From: Kappaphycus alvarezii
Lineage: Eukaryota; Rhodophyta; Florideophyceae; Gigartinales; Solieriaceae
Assembly (NCBI GenBank): GCA_002205965.3
Contig: NADL03000037.1
Location: 248,001 to 312,000, forward strand
Length of the DNA: 64,000 nucleotides
Reading direction: 5' to 3'
The translations under genes and the position numbers were made by a program. The notes beneath the pieces are model-generated. The model did no database searches. It worked only from the letters and a program-made list of their open reading frames with translations, and was not told the origin of the DNA. This document shows positions 58,217 through 64,000 of the stretch, in pieces (positions within the stretch are counted from its first letter, which is position 1; every line of letters starts with the position of its first letter).

Positions 58217-58993
58217 TCATTGCCAACAAGTTAGCCTCAGAATCTTCTTTTTGCAAGATTCAGGGTCCATGGTGATCTTGTTGTTGAGAGGGAACCTCGT
58301 GACGTACGAGCTGGAGTGTGTAACTGCACACACCCACATAGCGCCTCCGGCAGAAAAGGCGACACAATTTGTCTTCAAATTGGAGGGTAGGGATTTTTCC
58401 GGAGGGAGGAATCGATGGACGATGAAGAGAATAACGTTGAATGAGACAAGAAGCGTGAAAAGCGGGGAGCCAAATTCCAGCATGGCTCGCTTTCTCCATG
58501 TGTAGCGCTGCCTGGGATTAAATGAGGTACTTTGTAGGGATCCATAGAGCGACTTCAAACAGTGAACACCTCCTTCGATTATCGGAATGTGGAGAAAGCT
58601 TTTGATGAGGCATCGAAATAAGGTGGTAATGGCGAAAGGGAGGAGGGAGTTAGGCTGCCCTGTGATGATTTGGTTTAGACAAGTGTCTATAATTCTGAAC
58701 AAGAGATTAATGGTGATTGTGAATAATCGTGTGGAGGAAAACAGTCTGTGAAAGCTGAGCATGCTTGCAAAGTGGTTTCGTTGACCAAGGGCTGCGGTGC
58801 GCTGGATGTAAGAAGCGATTTGATAGCGGCTGCTGAAGAGCTGGTTGAGGACATCCTGCTCGTTCAAGCTGGTGCGAGATGGTAACTGTACAATAGCATT
58901 ACAAATGTCGTGAATCTCATCGAGAAAGTCTCTTGTCATGTGCTTTTCAAAGTCCCTGACTTCAAAAACTTTGTGAGTTGTTAGGAGCTTCAA
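58217..58993 (-). CDS. Unknown protein with hydrophobic segments, converging gene of the TIR element
   Basis: 258 uninterrupted codons with natural composition. An N-terminal helical part (DFLDEIHDICNAIVQLPSRT) is followed by three hydrophobic stretches: LFTITINLLFRIIDTCL, LLPFAITTLFRCLIKSFLHI and LFTLLVSFNVILFIVHRFL. They could be membrane segments or buried helices. A short C-terminal part with GGAMWVCAVTHSSSYVTRF follows. No family recognised. The coding strand is C/T-rich and the frame set upstream (60082-59054) is even more so, which agrees with the 5'-to-3' composition gradient of other genes here and supports the minus strand over the short + frames. Confidence 0.42.
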   Translation of the reverse strand: MKLLTTHKVFEVRDFEKHMTRDFLDEIHDICNAIVQLPSRTSLNEQDVLNQLFSSRYQIASYIQRTAALGQRNHFASMLSFHRLFSSTRLFTITINLLFRIIDTCLNQIITGQPNSLLPFAITTLFRCLIKSFLHIPIIEGGVHCLKSLYGSLQSTSFNPRQRYTWRKRAMLEFGSPLFTLLVSFNVILFIVHRFLPPEKSLPSNLKTNCVAFSAGGAMWVCAVTHSSSYVTRFPLNNKITMDPESCKKKILRLTCWQ

Positions 58994-59053
58994 TTGTAGG
59001 GCGTTTTCGATTGTGATGAAGGTGCGCTGTGGAAGAATAATGGCTGATGTAGT

Positions 59054-60082
59054 TCATTGTATTGCTGGACCGCGTGGGATGGAGACGAGAGCGTCGTGCT
59101 GCTGCATTCTTGAGAGAGAATGTAGTTGGTACTGAACGTGAGAAGAGCTGGATAGGTACGCTTTGGAAGCAGGAGGAGGAAATGTTGGGGGGTCTCTTTG
59201 ATGGTGGTTCAGAGAGTGTAATAAGGTGCACTGAATAGTGTCAGTCAGAAAGGAGGATATTACGGTATGAGAGTCATGTTTTTGCCAGTTAAGAATTGGG
59301 TTGAACGCGGGAAATGGAGGTGGGGGTGGTCCCGAGGAAGAGTTTGTGAGGGAGATGAAGGAGCGAGTGAGGAGGAAGGGAGCTGGGTTGAAGGAGCAGG
59401 TTGATGATTTGATTGTGGAGGCGGTGAGCGAAGTGGGGGGCCTTGTGTTGAGTTTGTCATAGTTTGGGATGCCAGTGGAGGTGATTTTTATGGTTCGGAA
59501 GCGTTTGAAGATGGTTGGGAAGAAGGTGGGGATGCAAGCGGATGGGATAGTGGAATGTGTGGCGAGGGAGGTGAGGAAGGTGTGGAGGAAGAACGGGGAG
59601 CTGGAGGGGAGGGTGAAGGTGTTGGAGGAGCAGATGGAAGGGGTGGTGAGAGCGTGCGAACACATGGAGGAGATGAAGGGGATGCTGAAATAAGGAGGCG
59701 CTGAGAGAGGGGGGTTGTGAAGGGGAGGGGACGCCGATGAATGTGGTGATAGGAGGTGATAATGGTGAGGTGAGAAGTGGAAAGAAGAGGGGAGTGGTGA
59801 AAGGGTCACCGGTAGCGCCTGTAAATCGGGGGAGCCAGCTAAAGAAGAGGAGGAAAGGGCAGCGGAGGGAAGAGAGGGGTGGTGAGGATTATGTTCCGCC
59901 GCAGCTGCCGGGAGATGCGCCACTGGTGGGATTCCGTAGTGCTGCCCACGCTGCGCGTGGTGAAGAAGGTACGTTGGAGGAGCAGAAGGAGAAGTGGCTG
60001 GTAGGGATGGAGAGCCGGGTGGGGGCGAGGAAGGTGTTTTAGGGGAGAACTGTGTGCTGTACTTCTTTGAGTTGACGTTCAA
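59054..60082 (-). CDS. Ser/Pro/His-rich frame, possible N-terminal part of the converging gene
   Basis: 342 open codons dominated by Ser, Pro, Leu, His and Thr, starting about 310 bp inside the right TIR. Low complexity makes coding uncertain. The opposite strand also has plausible helical frames, notably 59469-59693 with a Lys/Glu heptad-like run (REVRKVWRKNGELEGRVKVL) that could be a coiled coil, and 59737-60042. I lean to the minus strand because genes in this window start pyrimidine-rich and because the left gene set has the same kind of leader. The choice is open. Confidence 0.3.
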   Translation of the reverse strand: MNVNSKKYSTQFSPKTPSSPPPGSPSLPATSPSAPPTYLLHHAQRGQHYGIPPVAHLPAAAAEHNPHHPSLPSAALSSSSLAGSPDLQALPVTLSPLPSSFHFSPHHYHLLSPHSSASPPLHNPPLSAPPYFSIPFISSMCSHALTTPSICSSNTFTLPSSSPFFLHTFLTSLATHSTIPSACIPTFFPTIFKRFRTIKITSTGIPNYDKLNTRPPTSLTASTIKSSTCSFNPAPFLLTRSFISLTNSSSGPPPPPFPAFNPILNWQKHDSHTVISSFLTDTIQCTLLHSLNHHQRDPPTFPPPASKAYLSSSSHVQYQLHSLSRMQQHDALVSIPRGPAIQ

Positions 60083-60390
60083 AGAGACCGAGACGCAGGA
60101 CCCGGATGCTTGAGTGGCGGGAGAAGCAAAAACGAGGTTGTTTTGTTGTTAGAATTTGCAAGATTGGTTAGTAGACGTGTGCAAATGAAGGGTTCAGCAT
60201 GAAATTAATCTTTCAGCGAATGACGGTGTAACTGAAAACTAGGGCGAAACTCCGATTTGTGAACGGGGACATGCACTGGGCGAAATTTTTGTTCCAAAAT
60301 TCGTTTGCTACGGCCTTGCAACTAGCGCGAACTCCAAAAAATGAAGATTTTCTGGATTTTGATTTTCATACATTGCAAACTAGCAGGTCC

Positions 60391-60415
60391 AACTAGCATT
60401 CCGAGAACACCGACG
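60391..60415 (-). repeat. Right TIR of the unclassified element
   Basis: 25 bp, inverse of 52972-52996. Further AACTAGC copies lie just inside at 60322 and 60378. Confidence 0.75.
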
Positions 60416-62080
60416 GTTCTAAACATACAGCTGCAGTGGAACTGGCATTAACACTCTACTGGCACTTGCAGTGTAGTATCACAGCCTAAAATGTATGACA
60501 CGCGTAGAGCCGTAAACAGTACTGTGCATGGCTCTAGGCAACTAATTATGACATCTCTGAGCATTGCAGCTCTCCTGAAAGCCGCTAAATATGGACTATA
60601 GGGGCTACTTTTTAGGTTTTTTTAAACTCTTAGAATCAAAAAGGGATTTTTTACGTTCCAAGTGTCCTCCATATAATGACTGGCTGACGGGGTCCGAGCC
60701 TCGACTTGCCGGACAAGCCAGGCCAAAACACACACACACGCACCCATCACCAATATTTCCTTGCCTCAAAGCAGAGGTATCCCTTATATTATTTGACTTA
60801 CGGTGTGTGTACCGAAGTGACTGGGGGTAATACCCATTATACTGCCGATGTCACTTGGACTTTAGGTGCGTAGATCGAAGTTCAAATGGGTCAATACCCT
60901 CAATGATTGGTCTAATTAAAACTTCATGGTTGCTGAATGGAATGGCCGGAGAACAAAGGAAAGCATTTGTGGACTCCAAAGGATCACCGCTGTACCAGGA
61001 ACTACGCCACAGGGAGAAGACTGCAGGTTTGCTAAACAGGATGGCCGAAGAGATAGGAGATGGAAGCTGTAGAGGCGACTCCCGTGTAACGAAGTACCTT
61101 CAGTACCCCCTCATTGACGAAGAAGCCGAGGGAAGGCCAGAAGATTCCGAGTCTGAACTCAACTTCTTCCGCATCGGGTCTTCTTCCTAGGCCTTTTGTC
61201 ACTCGAAACCGGACCTCCGTTCTCCGCAGTCCCCCTCTCGTCACTCTCACCGCACAACCGCCCTCGAGTCCTCTTACGAGGCTACTTTTTACTGAGCCTA
61301 GGCCCAAATAGACCTCGCCTGCACCATCGCGTTCAAGTTTGCAACGGATCGTGAGAGGCGGGAGAGGGACCAGAAAGGGAAGAAGCCCAAACTTTACTGT
61401 CTCACCTTGGATATCGAGTTTATCAGTGGGAAGCAACAGGCTATTCCACAAGGCTGGTGGGAGAATCAGAGGTAAGCAGCAAGGCTACTGGAGAGAAGGG
61501 ATTCCCCGTGATGTGCCTCTTTCGATTTCACTTTCACCCAGGAGATCGACCAACAAAAATACCTTCGCAGTAACAAGTATCGTACGAAACCTTACTTTCT
61601 AGCCGATAGAATACTTAATTAGAATCTTTTAAAGATTTTATATGTTGAGGACCAAAATGAAAAGAAAAAAACAAATAACACTGGAAACCCTTAGATAGAA
61701 GTGCGAAAACAAAAGAAATAAACCAGAGAAATCCTTCCAGTGCCTAAAAATAACTAGGTCTCATACAATGCGATGGATCGAAAGAGGTTTCTATGGTTGA
61801 GGTGCAGTTATCATTTGCGTTCAAGGTTTTTTCAGTCGCAGAAATGCAAATATTATTTTTATGATGGAGCCATTGGATTCAAAGCTCCAGTACCAGATTA
61901 ACAGAATGCATAAAACGCGCCTCTTGTGTCCGCTGTAAGGGCTTTGTTCCTCATGAAGCAAAGACGGACGTACTTGATGGGTAACGCGTGCACAGGGAGG
62001 ATGATATGTTACGTTTTTCGTGCACTTTATGTGTGTGCTAGACCACAAAGTAATTAAAAATATAGTGTTTAATCGGGTGA
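60416..62080. other. Spacer with unassigned ORFs at 60.6-61.6 kb
   Basis: The + frame 60855-61190 (111 codons) includes EQRKAFVDSKGSPLYQELRH and an acidic end, and about 61.33-61.47 kb reads RERDQKGKKPKLYCLTLDIE in another frame. Both look like former coding sequence of an unrecognised protein. The antisense frame 61032-61451 is Gly/Arg/Val-rich. A CA repeat lies at 60729-60741. Nothing recognisable between 61.6 and 62.05 kb. Confidence 0.35.
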
Positions 62081-62560
62081 CTGAGTTCTGCGTGTTGCGG
62101 AGCAAGAAAAACTACAGGCTCCGCATATGTGGGCCAAATTATTTAGCTAAGTTTCTGATATAAGCCAGTATTGCTCCTCCAGTACACCATCCGTTGCGAG
62201 ATGCGACAGTTGCCGCGTGTTTGTATTTGACCCTGGATGATTTCTCAAAGGGTTATACAAACGACTCAAAAGGAAGCGGCACAAAATTTTACCCCTGTCT
62301 CGATCGTCCCAGCAGGACCTTGCCAGGAATTGCAGTCACTGCCGTGACTAGGTCCCTCTTCTTCCGCATTTCTTCTGCATTGGAAACGGCTCGCGCTTTC
62401 CGAGCTCCAATAGACATGTAGCTCTCCTGTAATGGAGATGATTTGGTGATTTCATGGAACAATAAGATGCAGGGCGAAGTTTTCATTGTGTCAGACCGCG
62501 GATACACTAGAATATCTGCAGGTTGCACATGGAGTCCGGGGAGTTGATACAGTAGAATAC
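62080..62560 (-). pseudogene. RLE-type LINE tail, copy 6 (fragment)
   Basis: The minus frame 62528-62289 has ADILVYPRSDTMKTSPC and a following KARAVSNAEEMRKKRDLVT, a clear relative of copy 5 (RHADILVYPRSD ... AVAYAAGKRKKRDL). DNA similarity to 37545-38040 continues downstream to about 62080. The D-V-T segment is altered (FHEITKSSPL), and the zinc knuckle is absent because the copy ends at about 62.53 kb. It belongs to the same subfamily as copy 5 and is older. Confidence 0.65.
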
Positions 62561-62599
62561 AGTATCTACTGTAGCGCTAAAGCCTTTTGGCTAAGTTTT

Positions 62600-64000
62600 A
62601 AAGTAATGTAGAGCACTAACTCTGATTATTCTTTGGATTTGGCTTCGCTTCTTCTTTTTATAATATTTTGTGCTTGGGGTAGGCTGACTTGGTTGCTTTG
62701 TTGATTGCAACGTTGATTTCCGTTTTCTGTGTTGTTGCTTAGTTGATTTGTCGGTCCCGGGTGAAAACGGGAAATCAGCGTTGTTATTGTTGTATTACGA
62801 GCTGCTAGGCGGGTTGTTGATGTTGCGGCTGCTGGGTTGGGTTGGGTGATTTTGAGTACGGGGATGGTGTTCACCTGCATCTGAGTTCAGTTTTGCCAGG
62901 ATTTGAGACGTTAAAGGGCCTTGGTAAGGTCGTTAGCGATGTTATGTTGAAATGAGATGTTTGTGACTGTGACACTGCCCTTATTAACGTTACCGACGTT
63001 GTGGTGCACAGCTGTGTCTATTACCTTTAACCTTTGGCGGGGGATGTGCTATTGGCGACATGTACGCTCGACGTATTCTCGATAAGGAGCTTAGATGGTC
63101 GGGGATCATTGATGCCACATTCGGTGATAAGGCGGCGGAGCCAGATCATTCGCTAGATGGCGTCGGGGGCCGGCGACTTATTCGGCTTCATACGCAGATT
63201 TGGCCAAGATTGGCTGTTTAGAGCTCGACCATGCGATTGGGGAGCCCCACGCCGTGTCTAGGATACCTAGCCGCGACTTCTTGTCGGCTGCATTGGCGTA
63301 GTCGACATCGCTGAACATAGTGATTTGCTGGCCTTTAGTGTTTTGGTTTTGGCCGTTTCGACAGGTGATGCCGTGGCTCGGTGTTGCTTTGAGATATTGG
63401 ATTAGCCATTTGAGTATGTTTTGGTGGTGGTTGGTAGGGTAATGCATGACTTCAGCCATTTGGTTGACGGAAAATGGATATCGGGCCTCGTACTTTCTGT
63501 CAAATAGCGTAGATCGCCGAGGGTGCTTTGGGATTGAGTCATATGGCTGGGTGGGAGCAGGGATCCGGTGAGCGCGTTTCCATTTGGCGTGTTCTGGAAC
63601 GAATGTTGTACGCGGGTTGCATTGCGTCATACTGGTTTTGTATAGGATGCTTTGAAAGATATGGGGCTGTGATATATGAATGTCAACGTTTTGGGCGGTG
63701 TTGACGCGCCATTATAGGTACTTTTTTATCGTTCCTAGGCCGCTTATGATTTATTTGGCACTGAGCACATTGTAGACCAGATTTTTGGGGGTTGTTTGGA
63801 GGTAGAAGTCGGTAAGAAGTCGTCCATACTGACCGCTATGGGTATGAGGCTGCCATTATCTTATTTGTAGAACAAACAACGGTCAGCCTGCCCTAGCTGG
63901 AACCCTTGATTAGTGAAATACTTTACCAGGAATTTGTAGTAGATGCGCTTGGCCGCAAGCGTGCCATAAAAGTTGTTTGAGATACTTCCCATTTATCCCG
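62600..64000 (-). mobile_element. Copia-type retroelement fossil running off the window
   Basis: On the minus strand, reverse-transcriptase remnants lie at about 63.65-64.0 kb and a Copia RNase H region at 63178-63630 with PFSVNQMAEVMHYPTNHH and SDVDYANAADKKSRLG. Sequence below 63.17 kb is probably its 3' end. It is broken in several places, and the rest lies outside the window. Confidence 0.7.

Larger units (their letters stand above)
52972..60415. mobile_element. Unclassified 7.4-kb TIR element with dioxygenase-like gene
   Basis: The inverted repeat at 52972-52996 (begins CGTCGGTGTTC, ends GGAATGCTAGTT) pairs with 60391-60415, 23 of 25 positions matching. Just inside each end are four copies of an AACTAG/CTAGTT core (left at about 52991, 53136, 53162, 53184; right at about 60236, 60322, 60378, 60391). 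Such subterminal repeats usually bind transposases. Two reading-frame sets run inward and converge: + from 53.3 to 57.66 kb and - from 60.08 to 58.2 kb. No flanking duplication is clear (only GT on both sides), and I recognise no transposase, polymerase or capsid. The frames are interrupted in several places. Confidence 0.6.

Noticed and set aside
52972-60415. Polinton/Maverick or other capsid-bearing element
   Set aside because: TIRs are only 25 bp, and no polymerase B, integrase, ATPase or capsid-like sequence was seen.
1-64000. tRNA or rRNA genes
   Set aside because: No cloverleaf with T-loop GGTTCGAATCC-like core or conserved rRNA block was recognised on either strand by eye. A covariance-model scan would be the decisive test.

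Overview
The window looks like nuclear DNA of a photosynthetic eukaryote, most likely a red alga. That is inference. Three host genes are recognisable: a plastid-type SufS cysteine desulfurase with a transit-like N-terminus, an IRE1 unfolded-protein-response sensor, and an NTRC (NADPH-thioredoxin reductase fused to thioredoxin). They have few or no introns and carry Ser/Pro/Arg-rich leaders. I saw no rRNA, tRNA, CRISPR or prokaryotic operon. Everything else is a dense accumulation of mobile elements and AT-rich spacer.

Layout: 1-1.4 kb unassigned; 1.4-2.8 sufS (+); 3.0-6.7 IRE1 and a possible C-terminal extension (-); 6.7-8.7 spacer; 8.7-9.5 a 5'-truncated LINE tail with a restriction-like endonuclease (RLE) signature (+); 9.9-14.4 Copia fossil (+); 14.6-17.4 piggyBac-like transposon (-); 17.4-22.6 AT-rich, nearly gene-free; 22.7-23.6 Harbinger transposase (+); 25.75-28.17 PIF/Harbinger element with both of its genes; 28.9-31.5 pogo/Tigger element (+); 31.6-33.6 a large inverted duplication of an RLE tail; 34.1-34.5 another RLE tail; 35.2-36.8 NTRC (-); 37.5-38.5 the best RLE copy (-); 38.77-46.19 Copia fossil with paired LTRs (-); 46.8-48.0 DDE_Tnp_4 transposase remnant (-); 49.6-51.8 LTR-retroelement fossil (+); 52.97-60.42 an unfamiliar element with 25-bp terminal inverted repeats (TIRs); 60.6-61.6 unassigned ORFs; 62.1-62.6 RLE fragment (-); 63-64 Copia fossil (-).

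The best candidate for something undescribed is the 7.4-kb element at 52,972-60,415. Its ends are 23/25-identical inverted repeats, with four AACTAG-type subterminal motifs at each end. It holds two convergent reading-frame sets. The left one ends in a domain with the H-x-D ... H-A-G ... R spacing of a 2-oxoglutarate/Fe(II) dioxygenase. I see no known transposase in it.

Two genome-wide patterns stand out. Arrays of TA(CAG/CTG)TA occur at many intergenic sites and match the excision footprint expected of Tc1/mariner/pogo elements with CAG...CTG ends; one such element, with TA flanks, is present. Recognisable genes also run from pyrimidine-rich at the 5' end to purine-rich at the 3' end on the coding strand, which helps orient unknown ORFs. 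Both IRE1 and NTRC show frame breaks within conserved domains, so indel errors in the assembly must be considered before calling anything a pseudogene.
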